A stretch of DNA of 64,000 nucleotides, taken from Daucus carota subsp. sativus. Taxonomy: Eukaryota > Streptophyta > Magnoliopsida > Apiales > Apiaceae. The DNA is taken from assembly GCF_001625215.2 (NCBI RefSeq), contig NC_030383.2, positions 3,174,779 through 3,238,778 on the forward strand. Direction: 5' to 3'. A model generated the notes under the pieces. That model worked only from the letters and a program-made list of their open reading frames with translations. It was not told the origin of the DNA and made no database searches. A program made the translations under genes and the position numbers. How positions within the stretch are numbered: position 1 is the first letter of the stretch; every line of letters starts with the position of its first letter. This document shows positions 45,839 through 59,500 of the stretch, piece by piece.

Positions 45839-46237
45839 ATGGGTTCCAAAATTTTGCTATTGCTTGCTCTTTCCATTGCTTTTACTTTTCTCATCAGTTC
45901 ACAAGTTGCAGCTCGAGATTTAGCTGAAACTACTCTAAAGAGTAACAAGTCTAAGCTATTTTCATGTCTATTTCTTTATTCTCTACAAGAATTGCAGGAA
46001 TTTTAAGTTGGCTAATGCCTAGTTAACTACTAATTAATATACTACCCGTGTCCTGCAGCTGAGACAGCCAGTTTAGACGGCAGCAGTTACTATGCTGGAG
46101 GAGTTGGTGGAAGCCGGAGTCACCCTGCAGCAAGTGCCTACAGTAGAGGAGGCGGCAGCCACCACAATGGAGACGGAGAAACCTATAAAGCCATCCCCAT
46201 AGGAGGTGGCTGCTACAACCGCTATGAGTGCAACTGA
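45839..46237 (+). CDS. Small secreted glycine-rich protein
   Basis: Exons 45839-45941 and 46059-46237 join in phase (A/CT = Thr) to 93 aa. A clear signal peptide (MGSKILLLLALSIAFTFLIS, then SQVAA) is followed by RDLAET, the usual mature start of plant class II glycine-rich cell-wall proteins. The mature part is Gly/Ser/Tyr/His-rich (YYAGGVGG, YSRGGGSHHNGDG) and ends GGGCYNRYECN with two Cys. Family members are apoplastic, and some bind wall-associated kinases. This one is short and lacks the long GGGGY/H repeats and full Cys-rich tail of typical members, so it may be a reduced or novel form. The donor A/GTAACA and acceptor CCTGCAG support the intron. Confidence 0.72.
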
Positions 46238-47137
46238 AGCTCAAGCACTTGAGGCCACTAAAGTTAAGCCTCGTAACTTGACTCCATGTATGATTACTAC
46301 TCCCTCCCACCCGCCCATCCATCTTTTTACGTTTTAGGAAACGTGTGTAAGGTAAGGAAAATAAATAAAGTGGTGAAATTAATCAATATATTGTAAAGTA
46401 TAAAAGATTCGGGAAGTTGGAGGAAAGCACTATTTTTACTGATATTTTGTCATTGAGCATTTTCATGGGATTTCATCATCAGCATATCAAGCTCCTATTC
46501 GGAGCATAACATTTCCATATGAAAGCTACCAATATCCTCCCTTCCTAGCTTTGAAGCCACACTTAAGCTATCGAGTGCACTACTACTAAAGAGAGGCGAG
46601 TAAGGTGCAAAACTCTACGGCAATTGGCAAGTCCGCCTTTACCTAATAAATAAATAATAGGTACTAATTCTTCAACTACTATCTTTTACCAAGTCGTAAC
46701 AAACTACAGTCACACAGAAGAGCTAGATTTTCACTCGCTCGAATTCTTGTAGAGTATAAAAACAAACATGCTTAAAACTTCACAGATATAGGAAGAAAGA
46801 GCATTCCTGATGATTGCTCTTTAAAAAAGCAAGTTGGACAAAATCCCATGAAATTAGACTTCCAAAGAGTTTCATGTTAGAAACATTCCAAAAGCATAAC
46901 ACTTTGGGACAAAACCTACACAGTTTAGCTTAACATGCAGCATAACCAAGCCAGCTATAGCCTCGGAATTCCATCTAACTCTACATGATAAAGAAACAGC
47001 ATAAATAACCCTATAGATGGGAGATACTGGCCGGCATGGAATGGACAAAAGTACCTTGAAAGTATCTCCATATCTATGTATGTATAAGTAGATATTATAT
47101 TAGCAGAAAATTGATTTAGAAGTGCTGCATGGTAGAC
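46238..47137. other. Convergent spacer between GRP and CID genes
   Basis: It contains both 3'UTRs. A Stowaway-like left end (TACTCCCTCCCACC) lies at about 46299 with no matching right end. No gene. Confidence 0.5.
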
Positions 47138-50100
47138 TTAGTGCATTGCAGAACGAGGAACACGTTGTTGCCTGACAGGCGTCTTTGATGGGCTTACCCT
47201 GCATAGAAAATGTTCCAAAGCACCCCGAATTAGAATGGAAAAAAATGAAGGGGGGAATTGGGAGACTAGGATAAGTGCATGACTGACCTTATTGGCAATG
47301 ATCCCAAGAAGACACCACTACAGTTAAGGGCTGCAATTGCACTCTCAGCCTGTATGGGTTGAAATGCAGTTAGTATAAACTCTTTGCTGGAAATAACAAG
47401 AATGCACAGATTATAACGCAACACATCAAAGAGAAGAGAAAAGTTGGGATCTTTTAACACGTAATTTAGTAAGAAAATTGCTTATTTAAGAAAGATTTTC
47501 CACAAAAACATGTACATCACAAAAACTGTGAAAGCATAGGCTCTTCACTATCCAGATGTGTTGCCGTATGTAACACAGATACCAAATCATTCTCGTTAAT
47601 GCATTCGTGAATGTCATTGCTCAAGTATTTATACCATGCATAAAAATATAAGCATAGAAAGGATTATCTGGTGGCAAGATTTTTATCATGCTTTGTGCAG
47701 GTCACTGAACTTGATTCGAAATTATTATTACACCAAGTGTCCTAATAATTTGATGCCCAAAAGTTGGATGAAGATAAGGATAAAAGGATGCAGAGGGGGT
47801 CTAAGACAACAAGGCCAGAAGATTAACAACAAAGTTCATAATCATGTAATTTGTCATATTAAGAAGTTTAGCCGAGGAAATTAAACTACATATGATTCTA
47901 CAGCATAACATACCATAATTAGGAAAAGTACAAAGGTAATATTTCTTAGATTACTCCTCAGTTCCATACCAGAACAATATACATTATAGCATTTTGCATA
48001 TATACCTACCCACAAAATATAAAATGAGATTGCACACATGATAAAATTTGGAGGATGAAATACAAGGACAGAAAAACCTTCTCTACTGGTATTTACACAC
48101 CAACGTTAACGCATACGTTTGCTACATTGATTCTGAAATGTTTATTAATATATTTTAGACAAATAAAAATTAATAAATCATTAATACAATATAGTCAAAT
48201 ACTTTATTGCATTTTTAAAATTTAGAACCTTTATAATTTTGCACAAGGAAATTATACTCAGGAACTTATCAAAGATTCACATAATTTTATTGTCGAGTTA
48301 ATGAACCTTTATACCTTCCTGATAACTAATAATATAGCATATTTACAGAAATTCAACTGTAGAGTTTCACATGAACACGAACTATCTGATGATGAGGCTG
48401 TGAATAAATCACATAATCACATTAGGGCTAAGTTGTTATGCTTTTCATTACTAATACCAGAACCTGATTTACCTGTTTCAGCCAGGTCCTCTGTAGTTTT
48501 TCAACTAAGTCATTATTTTGCAAAGCTAATCCAGGCTTATCAGTGCCCAAATTTTTCTCTTTATAGCTAAAGACCCTTTGAAAAATATTTAGGAATTAAC
48601 CCAAACTTAATTACAATAAATAAAACCAGCCATGCTGTACATAGTATTATAGATGATTGAAGTGCCTTGCGGCTACACCCAAGACCTGACAGGATGGTGT
48701 TTGCTTGTGGCCTTTGTTTATGAGGTACCATGGTCGAACGTACTCATATTTGTCTACCTGATTAATAGCTTCCAGAGTGTAAAAAAACGCTAAACTTAGC
48801 ACTCCAGTTAAACTTCGTGTGCTCGCTAATAAGATGCGTCCTACTAAGAATTCTTTTTCCAACACGGCCACATCCTCACTCCCTCTTTAAAAAAATAAAT
48901 TGCAAATATAGACCCTTCGCATCCCATCCAAAACAAAAGTGAAATGGTGAAAGATAATCTAATAGTCTAATACTAATTCCAAAAGTTTCCATGAACTCAA
49001 ATTCCTCTCCAAAACTGAATAAGGATCCAAATATAACTCAAAATATATAATTTACACTTAACCACAGAGATCAGCCCCCCCCCCCCCCCCCCCCCCCCCC
49101 ACCCCACCCCAAAAAAACTACCTTTAAATTCTATATCAAATACATCGATTTCCGCCAAATATACTTCAAAAAAATTTGTTCATAGTGCAGAATTTTTCTT
49201 CATCAGCCAATTCTGTGAAGGCCTCTAAGTATGCAATTTTTTATGAAGGGGTTTGAACTCGTGGCCTAGCTTTTTCTGGGGGTATGAACCCATGGCCTAA
49301 GTGTTTTGGAGGATTGAAGCTATAGCCTAGAGCTAGCTGTCCACACAGCCTTCAAATTATATATATCAATTAAGTAGGTTTGCCCGACTCCGCTAAAAGC
49401 ATCCAGGTATTGGATTCATAAAATATGGAAAAATTAAACATGCTTTTGGGCATATATGAGTGTTTAGTATCCATGCCCAAGAATGAGTGTCAAGTGTCCT
49501 TGACAGAAACGGAAATCAAACTAAAAGAGTCACACAAACAGATGTACTACATAGTAAAACCTCCTTAAATTGATAGCCTCGAGCCATAGAAATTTATTAT
49601 TAATTGAGACAAATTATACATTCTCTGTTATAGTCAGCATCATATAATGTATCAGTCAATACGGGTTATCATCCAATTTGAGTACTAGTTTATCTAGGCT
49701 TTAAGTTATATAAACCCTCCTTATTATCTCCTCCAGTGTGCCCATCAAGTATTTCAGAAACCTTGGTGTAAGTTGACTCCCTACCAAATACTTTGCACAC
49801 AACTAATCCACCTACTTGCAGGAACCATACGTGCAAGACAAATTTATGCAAGATTTCAGGAGGCATTTTTACTTACCATCACAAACTCAACGAATGCAAT
49901 ACGAGTAGAATGATGATAGTCACCAAGCAGCCTCAAGCGAAGAACCTATAACAGACAGCAAATTATTTTGCATAACTTAGTTATAAAATCGGAGCTATTA
50001 TAACCTTTAGATTTGTCAGTTAAGTCGCATACCTCCCCACAGAAAGTTTCAAAAAAGAGTTTGACATCTGCTTGAGTAATCTGAAACAAACAAGCATTAA

Positions 50101-51691
50101 AAGAGCTCAGAGAAATGCTTTACAAAGATTTTAACAAACTGAATACGAATAAAAGTTCTTCCATGGCACCTTCTTATCTATATTTGTGCAGTAAATAGTC
50201 CTTGCGCACATCTCCCTTTCATCTTCAGACTACAAAAACATTGCAAAAGGCAATAAGATACTATGACTTTACTTCTCAACTATTGAAGCATTACATAACT
50301 ATAGGAAGTATTTAACCATATGAACTAAACCACTAACCCTTGGCAAAAATGTAGGGTTAACAGGTGCAATTGCAGTTTTCGAAGGCAGCACCCTGACAGG
50401 GTAAAAACCAAGCATTGTCCCTTCCAGACTCAAAGCATTTCTTGCACCGTCTGCAGAGATGTCAGACGTAACAAAATTTAAGACCACCCAATTCATCAGA
50501 AATGTGTCAGAAAAAAAAAACTTATCAGCTTACCCTCGTCAGTGAATTCAACAAAGGCAAACCGGAGAATAGAATTTGGGTCGCCACAGACACGACAATC
50601 AACAACCTTTGGTACAAAAAGAATTTCAGGAGAATAACTTAAACTAATATTCCTTCATTAGCATGCATAGAATTTACAACGATTGAGATTAATATGTCAA
50701 ATTTACCTGACCACAGCTGATGAAGAGAGCTGCAAGTTGTTCTTCAGTAACCTAAACCCATGCAACCAAATATACTTCAATTTATTTATTAGAACAAAAA
50801 GGAAGAAGACGAACTTGAATAGAATTTCAATAATGCCCAAGCAATCGCAGTAACTTCTTACCTGGTGATCAATGTCGGAAACATAAACAGTCCTCCTAAT
50901 AACCTCTTCCCTCTGAGCCATACTAGTTCGACTATTCATCCTTCGCTTCCCATGACTATATCCAGACTTCTTCTGAGGATTAAAATACAAAACAAAACTT
51001 TACACTATAGAAACAAAACAAATGAAGTCCTTCCTATATCTACACAATCTTTTAAAGTATACCTCCAAACCTATAAATTAACCTCACACTACAAATTTGG
51101 AAAGTTTTCTAATTTTATAAAATCACTACTTGATTAAGAAACCGACAATCATCAGAATACTTAAAGTTACATGACTAAATCAGGCAGAAACTGTACAAAA
51201 CACGAAAAAGATCAAAACTTTAATATTACCCGTCTCACCGAATTCCCACCAGCCGCAACAGGAGAGCTAGTATGCACAACAAAACTCCCATCAGCAATAT
51301 AACCAAACTGAGGTGCTTGCAAAACTGGCCCAAACCCCGTAATTGAAGGAGGCACAAATTCCTTCGCCATCGGGTTCAATTTCGACAACATTTCTTCCAA
51401 ATCCCTCATCTCCTTCTTAAACCCCTCCCCCCTATCATCACCACCATCCTGATCACCATCACCATCACTCCTCAAACCATCCTGACCCTTCATCTGATGA
51501 TGAACCCCTCCATTCCCATTAGTACCATTCTGCAGCTTAACCAAACTCATCTGATCACTACCCTTCACTTTTTTCAGCTCATTCTCAACACCCATCTCAA
51601 AATTCTTTGATTTGGGCTCACTAATTTTAACCACCTCAGTCTGATTCATCAAATTATTAACATTCAACTCACCATTTTCAACCACTGCCAT
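47138..51691 (-). CDS. CID-type RNA-binding protein (PAM2 + two RRMs)
   Basis: Ten exons join in phase to 367 aa: 51230-51691, 50862-50972, 50707-50751, 50534-50606, 50338-50450, 50170-50229, 50033-50080, 49877-49945, 47288-47349 and 47138-47198. The PAM2 motif LNPMAKEFVPP (105-115) binds the MLLE domain of poly(A)-binding protein. RRM1 runs from about 180 (VYVSDI as RNP2, RFAFVEF as RNP1). RRM2 runs from about 277 (IYCTNI, RIAFVEF). The C-terminus is VPRSAMH. This is the Arabidopsis CID8-CID13 layout: a PABP-interacting RNA-binding protein of cytosol and/or nucleus, with a basic KRR region between PAM2 and RRM1. Intron 8 (about 2.5 kb) is far longer than the others. Confidence 0.93.
49075..49100. 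repeat. Poly-C tract in CID intron 8
   Basis: About 26 consecutive C, then ACCCCACCCC. On the transcribed strand this is a long poly-G run. Confidence 0.9.
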
Positions 51692-54600
51692 GATCAAATC
51701 TTTCTTTATATAATATCTTCCTGTAAAAAATAAATTACACAGCCGATCAAAAACAAAACATATGTTCTTGAGCCAAGAAACAGGAAAAAGACTCAAACTT
51801 TATCACACACAAATAACCAAATCAGTGTGTGTTTGTGTGTGTAGAACATGTATGTATATGTGAAATGAGGAGATGAATGACATACCTTGGAGATGATAAA
51901 GATCCTCAGTTTACACAATGGAAACTCAACAAGAACAAAAATAACTCACTTGTTTTTCTTCGCTTTCTTTATTCTTTATTCTTTTTTCTTTTTCAATATA
52001 TTCTATATTTTATAATAAATATTTAAAAACTGTTATTTCAAAAGACTGTCTTTATAAACTAAAAAACCCTAGGTTTTTTTTCTCTCTTCTATGTAGCCGC
52101 ATCCTCTTTTCATCTCCGACGGGGCTTCCATCGGTTTCCGGTGGAAAGCCCCAAATCTTTTCGTTTGATTGCTAGTTTTTGATTGTTCTTGCTTTTTCAT
52201 TGAGTTTCTTAATAAATCTCCATCTTTGGGGAAAGTTTTCTTAGATCTATATCACCGAAACTTTCGATTTTCGTTCTTATTCGCTTCCAGAGGCCTTTTT
52301 GGATTTGTGAGTGGATCGATTATCTCCTAAGCGTCGTGGTGCAGATCTAATTGTTTTAGTTTGTTTTGATTATAGTTTGATTTCTCTCCCTGGTGAGAGA
52401 GTGTGATTTTTCTCTCCTTTTGTGAGAGTGGTCTGGATTCATAGATAAAGTCTTCCGGGAATTGCATTTGTGGTCGATAGCTCAAACGGAGTTTTTGGAA
52501 AAGATGGTGAACACAGAGCAAGGATCTATACATGTACCATCGTCAATTTCAACATCGCTTATTTGTCTCATCTTGGGTATGAAGACAGGCATGTTAATTT
52601 TTTCTATGTTTGTTCGACTCGATCATTCTTGTAGATGCCGTATGGCCATTATTTATTGAATTATCTCTTTTTTTTCAAAAATAAATATTTAAATGTATTT
52701 TTTTGTGTGTGGGGGAACACAGGAGATTAAAAAATGTTTGTGTTCTTTGAAAGGTCCGTTTCAAAACCGTTTTGCATTGTAACTTAGGTAAATATTCACG
52801 TGTGGTCGTTGAATACTACTGATGTAAATAGTTTGAAAATTTAATTTATAAGGATATTATTTGAAAAATAAAATTTAGTTAGTTAATAATAATCACAAAT
52901 ATAAATATTTTAAGAATAAATAGATATTTAAATAATAAGAGAATTTATCTCACTTGTTTTATTTAAAAGATAACATGAGAAACTTTTTGCCCATTCTATT
53001 TCTGATAAAAAATTAATATTCGTCGTAAAGATAAATGTTAAAATAACAATTCCGCACCTCTTAATTATATCATTATTATGTGTCATATTTAGTCAGTAGG
53101 ATGACTAATTGAATCACACAATCTGTAAGACAGTTTAGATTTTTTTTCCTGAATCAAAATCGAAATATAATTCACGCTTATTATCCATTTGAGAATAATG
53201 TATGAGTTAGTTTCGGTTTGATCCAACATGAACCGTTTTAAAATCAAATTATACATATACTCTGCAACTAGTCGTATACATACATGCATACATGTGTTAA
53301 AAATAAATCATAAATATATATATATAAATATCTTTCATATTTATTTTTCAATATAAATATTTAAAATTATTATATTATTATTTACATCGAGCCAGCAACT
53401 AAAATTATGTTATAACTCATTGATATTAATCATTTATGATTAAGTAGACTATTTAAACATATTATACTAATTTTACTCTTAATTATAAGTAAGAGAAGAA
53501 TGAACATTGAAATATTCTAAATATTATATTGTAACGATTTTGTTTATTATATATGATGATATTCTAAGCCGCTTTGCTAATTTGAGCCGAGTTAAACTAA
53601 ACCAAACAATTTAGTTGGGTTATGGGTTAATCTCACATCTCAAACTCGCTCATTTTCTTTTTAGAATTCATATTTAGAAAAATGATATACGGGAATGGAT
53701 GGAATAAACCGAAAGCCAAGTTCTAATAATTAATTTTAATATCAAAAAACTCAAAGATCATTTATAAACACAAAATCTATTTGTCAAACCTACTTACAAT
53801 AATTTTACAGTACTTATGTTATATTAAAAAGAAAATGTGAAACTCATGGAAGAGAAACTTGAGGAATACAACAGTTCCAGCGAATACATTGTACGAATCA
53901 TGTTGCATTCGTATAAATTAAATATAATAATCATATTTATAAGTACTTTTAGGAGATTTGACGCCAACTTAAAAATATTATTTTTTAATTTTTTTGTGAA
54001 TAAAAATATTAATAATATATTTTAATTCACAAAAATTAATCAATATAATATTTATAAATATATGATCAAAACTCTTAAAAGTATGCGGAGAAAAAAATTA
54101 AACAATTATTATATGCTAATATTGTATACGAGGATAATAGCAGTAATAATACAGTGTCTTTTTTTTTTTCGCCACGTAATACAGTGCCTTTTAGTTGACA
54201 ATGGTTGGAAGTTGGAACTGCACTTCGGTACCTTCCCCTTTTAAAAGTTGTAATGTTACTATCATTTTAGGCTTTTAGCACCCAGCACGCCTCCTTTTTT
54301 AGCATTATAATTATTTATAACAACCTGAATAATTTTTATATACTGTCCGGGAAAAAGTGATGTATTTTACAAAAATGTAAAATAAAAAAACCACTTATAT
54401 CAGTAAATATTTTTGTATATCCCATTAAAAAAAATTATCAAATAAATAATAATATCTTGTCGTCCAATTAAACTTCGACATTATCCAATTTATTTCTGAT
54501 TTCAATCGCATCATCTATTCGAACAATTTTCTGATACATTTCAACTAATCGGGTGGCGTCATTATGGTGCAGTCACGAAACAATAAAATTGATGACTTTG

Positions 54601-56571
54601 TTGATATCTATTCAACAATGAAAGAGGTAAGCTAGTTTGATTTTACAGGAATGGAAAGCTATGATCAAGAAATACTAGAGTTCACCCCCTAGCTACCATT
54701 ATTGACCCATTGTACACATCTCCACCGTTGATTGAAAATGTAATAGATACAGAATTCGAAATGTTGATAAATGGATTCATATCAGTTTTCCGAAAAAATC
54801 TTGTTTCGTTGTGCGCCGTATTAGACTGTCCTGAACAAGTTGCTGATTATTAAGCCTAACAGAAAATAACGATATATTCTTATTCATTTATTTTTCGATG
54901 TATCAAGTATCGACACAATATTTTAAAATTTTCCGATTAGTCTTTTGAAAAAACACCGATTTATCGATTACACTCCGATTTGACTAAAAATTCCTGATTT
55001 ATCCAAAATATCTCTTATAAATTTTGAATCGGTAATTCGACCGATTCATTCTGATTTCTACGATGGTATCAAAAATAATAACGATTCTCGGTTAGACTCT
55101 TAGATAGGTAGCTAGGTCGGATGGACCACGGAAAGGAAACTGATTCTGGAATTATATACACTTGAAAATGGATGCAAAGACGGCCTTTATTGATGGAGAA
55201 CTGTGGCAAGTTTTTAATTCATCCCAAGTGGGTCAATCTTCTTGTGACCCTAGATCATAATAATGTTGCTTCTCCCTTTACTAGACAAGTATTGTTGCTT
55301 CATACGTACACAGATTCTATTCTATTGAGTACTACAAAATGCTCAATAATTGTTCAGCTTTTTGGTAACAACAATTCTTTCATTACCTTCATCCCCTGCA
55401 GCAATGGCTGTATAGGTCCCCAATCCATTGGACACATACTGCACACAATTCACAATTTGTCAAGAAAATGCAAAGTAGACAATATATTTATATTGTTATA
55501 TCGGTAATGACACGCCAATCCATTATAAGCAGCATAAATTCAGCATGAAAAAAATCGATGGATGGTAAAAATCCTAGAATGGATAATTTTTCCGCTAAAG
55601 ATTAATGTCATCCAGCAAGGAAAAAAAACTGTTGATAGTATGATACATCATACATATGGCAAGGACCCAGACCGAAAACTGTAAAGTCAAAAATACAAAT
55701 CACGAGTTTCGGTGGTACAAATCATCAAATCATCGGTCCCAAGCCAATATTGCAAATCACCGGTTACAACTTACAACCGTACAAATTACAGGTCATTATA
55801 TACACAAATCACCAAAATTAAAAAGCAAGCCTTCACATATGTAAAATCTTTACCTATATCATCTTCTATAATACTTTCTTTTGACATTACAGTACAATAT
55901 AAATCTGATATTTGTACACATCAACATAACAATCGACTGATAAAGCAGAGATGAAGTTTCATAATTTAAGTGAGTGACAGGTATTTGACATTTCCACACA
56001 AACATTCTAGTAAAGGTGTCGTGCACCATCCAAGCACAACAATTAAACTTGTGTGGTAGCTGTTTAAGCATGTATCGAATTAAAAGCAAACGGTACAGAC
56101 TTCGGATATACGAACACAGTAACAATACGTATTTCAATCAAACCAAAAAAAGTCAGTTTCATTTTATTCATCTAACATGGGAGCAGATGATAAAAAGATG
56201 AATATCTTGAGATTTAATGTTTACATCTTCCTCCGGGACACTTGAATAATGTGTGACCACAAGTATTAATTCTTCTGGCTGTACCTTGTCCTTGGATGCC
56301 TGCAGAACACCATAAATATATTATACATACATTTATGATATATATGTTGTGCAATGTGGGTTGTTTTCAGAAATATTAGCAAAAAAAAAAAAACACTAAC
56401 CTGTGGGTACCATGACCTTACATTAGTTGACTTCCAGCAAACACATTGGTGAAGGCAAAGAATGAAAGAATGCTCAACTCTGGAACTTCAGAACCTACTT
56501 ACCATATACTATATATATTAACTTGTATTAATATACAACAAAAATAAATACCGTTCTAACATGTTTATAGT
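51692..56571. other. CID promoter and AT-rich spacer
   Basis: 51692-52330 holds the probable CID 5'UTR/promoter (CT-rich, leader-like). From 52.7 to 55.6 kb the sequence is AT-rich; I saw no gene or clear element ends. 54890-55060 has hAT/MITE-like CCGATT and ATCGG motifs. 56212-56545 may be 3'UTR of the TFIIIC-like gene, with a possible GT-AG intron at 56300-56400. Confidence 0.45.
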
Positions 56572-59500
56572 TTATACAGGTGAAGCTGCTAGAAGAAATT
56601 CCGGTTGTAATCTCTGTAGTAGTATACCACAAAATACACACATGGGTGTCGATGATGGTCGGAGGGTTGTAATTTTTGGGTCTTTACTAAGGTCACTAGG
56701 ATATTGGAGCATTGAAAATAGTGCCCTTGGTGCAAATTTTGAAGACCGTCTGTTACAGCACACACAAAACCATGTTGGAGTGATATCATTAACGATCATA
56801 GAGGCAGCACAGCGTGTCAGTTTGTGTTTCTGTACAACTCCATTCTCGCATTCTGTACCTTGACAGAAAGAAGCTTCTGCAGATTCAAATGGAACAGGTG
56901 CTGAACAGTAGCTGCATTGCTCCTTCGCTGTATATTTACCGACTGAGCAAAGCTTGCTGTCAAAAGAAAATTTCATATTACTAGCCATGCAAAACCACAA
57001 ACATTTACATCATTGTTATAATTTAATATAAGCAGCAAGGCCCAGTCAAACGCTTAAACAAATGCACAAATCCCAGTTCACAACCCACTTGAGCATGAAT
57101 TGAGGAAAATTCAAGTTGCCATTTACCACAAACAAGTGCACAAATGTCAGTGTCACACTGTAATTATTCTCACAAATTATTAAGCTGTTAAAAAAGAATG
57201 TGATATCTTCCATAAACATTCTAATTTACACAAGAAGAACAAAATTAAATTTATGATCTTGCACAAACAAGACCAAGTAGGGTCTGCACAACACAGAAAA
57301 GACCTATCACCATTATTTAATCTACTAGGGCTATGTTAGTGACTTAGTGTCTACACTTCCCATAATCTTGCTGTATGACTCGCAAGATGGAATTCAATGA
57401 CCCCCGATACTATTTTTTCATAGAAAGTGCACATAAGATTATGCAATACCCTGAACAAACAAACCCTATTACCAATTGGCAACAAATTAAGAGAATCCAA
57501 AATGAATACATACTGCATATTAATAAAGTTTGCCACGAGGTATTGCACATATACCTTCAAGGGACCAGGGTAAAGGAACAGTTAAGAAGCATATCTAAAA
57601 TATTTGAGTACCTCTTTTTAATCTTCTTAAATTCCGATTTAAGTACTTTAAGGGAATTCCTGATATGGGCCTGTTGAGAATTAACCCAGTTCTCCATTTG
57701 TGCCAATCCAGCAGGCTGCCAGTATCCAAGTTTACTAACATTTTCTGATGATTGAGACACTAAGTTAATAACGATGGAGAAACTGCAATAAATGAGCCTT
57801 TCCCGGAGTTCTTTTTCACTGCTCTTTAGAAGCTTCAACCACAAACCCATTTGTCCCTTTCCAGGTTCAGCTACAAAGCTCTGATTTTCTTCATTGACTT
57901 TATCTGCCTTCATATCTGCAAGTATTACACGCCTAATGATGATGTTCAAAAAGTGCAGCCGACGGGTGGTAATATTAGAGAGGTATTTAGAGACGACTTT
58001 TTGAAGAGGAGCATTTTCCAAGTTGGATCCCACATAAGACCTTAGCCACTTGGCTAGTATGTGATCTACATATATAGGAGCAAATTGCTTGAATGCCAAC
58101 AATGCTGCCACCACATCCCAAATAACCACAGGCTTGTTCAAATGTTCATGTTGACTGAGGGAGCACATTATGTTAAAATCCCAATTTATCAATTCTCTCG
58201 TAGAAAACCCAGAAAAAGCTTCACCGTCGAAGTCTGAACATTTTTTTAGTAACTTATCAAGTTGTTGACCACCGGTCCAAAAGAACTCGACAGCTGCTTT
58301 CTGAGACCTGACAATGATCACAAATATCTTTTAGAGAGAGCTGCAAAGAGGCCCTGTCAACAATTTTACTATTATAAATTTGAGCTCTACATGTCCAGAA
58401 AAGCCTTTCCGCCTTCAACTAATCTATTTCAGCTATATCTCCTTGGACTACTTTTATGTGTGACATATTTATATGACGTTAAATAGTTGTCCTAATGTAT
58501 CATTTTTGACCAAGTGACAATGCATGCATGTATTCTATATTGTATATGCAGATATACAGAATATAGTAGCAAATGTGCGAGCAAGTCGAAACTATGTAAA
58601 CTTTTTGTGAGTTATATTGAATAGATGAAAATCTTTACCTTAACTGGTACATTGGATCTAATAGACCTGCATCAAAACGACGAGCCTGTAATCGACAATA
58701 AACTTGTTAATTTCCAACCGATAATGGTAGCAATAATCAACCTATAGTGCGAGTCAAATTTACAAAGAACTTCTACTGTTTTCCCTCAAAAAGCAAAAGT
58801 TCAAGCAGTAGAGACGCGGCGTCTCTACTTAAGTCGATGATTTACACCTCCGTGTGCAAAAAACTTCACACTGTAACTCCTTGTTCCTCAAAAACAAACA
58901 AACTTTGCACATTAAAGATATACTTTCTTGAAAATTTGTCCCTAAATCCATTGCTATTCTTTTAAGTTACAGACCTACGATAAATAACACAATTACGATA
59001 CATAGTTGGATTCCATCTCTGCTAGTCTGCTGGACAGTCGAGGCTTTATTGCTGAGACATGCAAGATGTGGGCGGATGCAACCCCTACTCAAGGAGTTTT
59101 AGACTGTACACTGCGTTAAATTTTGTGAACAGTTGGAACTTGGAACCCTATTGGTGTCGCAATACACAATTGAACACACCTCAACAGCAACACTTAAGGT
59201 TTAAATAGTTTAAGGACTATCTTGCATGTTCTTAAATGTTAATGTTATGTGCACATTCGTGTAAAAACTAGGGATGTACCAAGGCTTATATATATACTAA
59301 ATACTATACAAGCATACATAGCAGCAGAAAAATCAGTTCCTAATTATAATCTTGATAACTAGCATGACTTCCTGTTTGCAATACATACTAGGCAGGGATA
59401 ACATTACGTACCACAGCAACTACCAGATTTCCAGGGAATAATGTTAAATATATTAATATGTTAAATATAGTATATTAATATGTTAAATGTAGTATATTAA

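Noticed and set aside
52462-52659. 65-codon plus-strand frame upstream of CID
   Set aside because: It lacks any family match and sits in a probable leader/promoter region.
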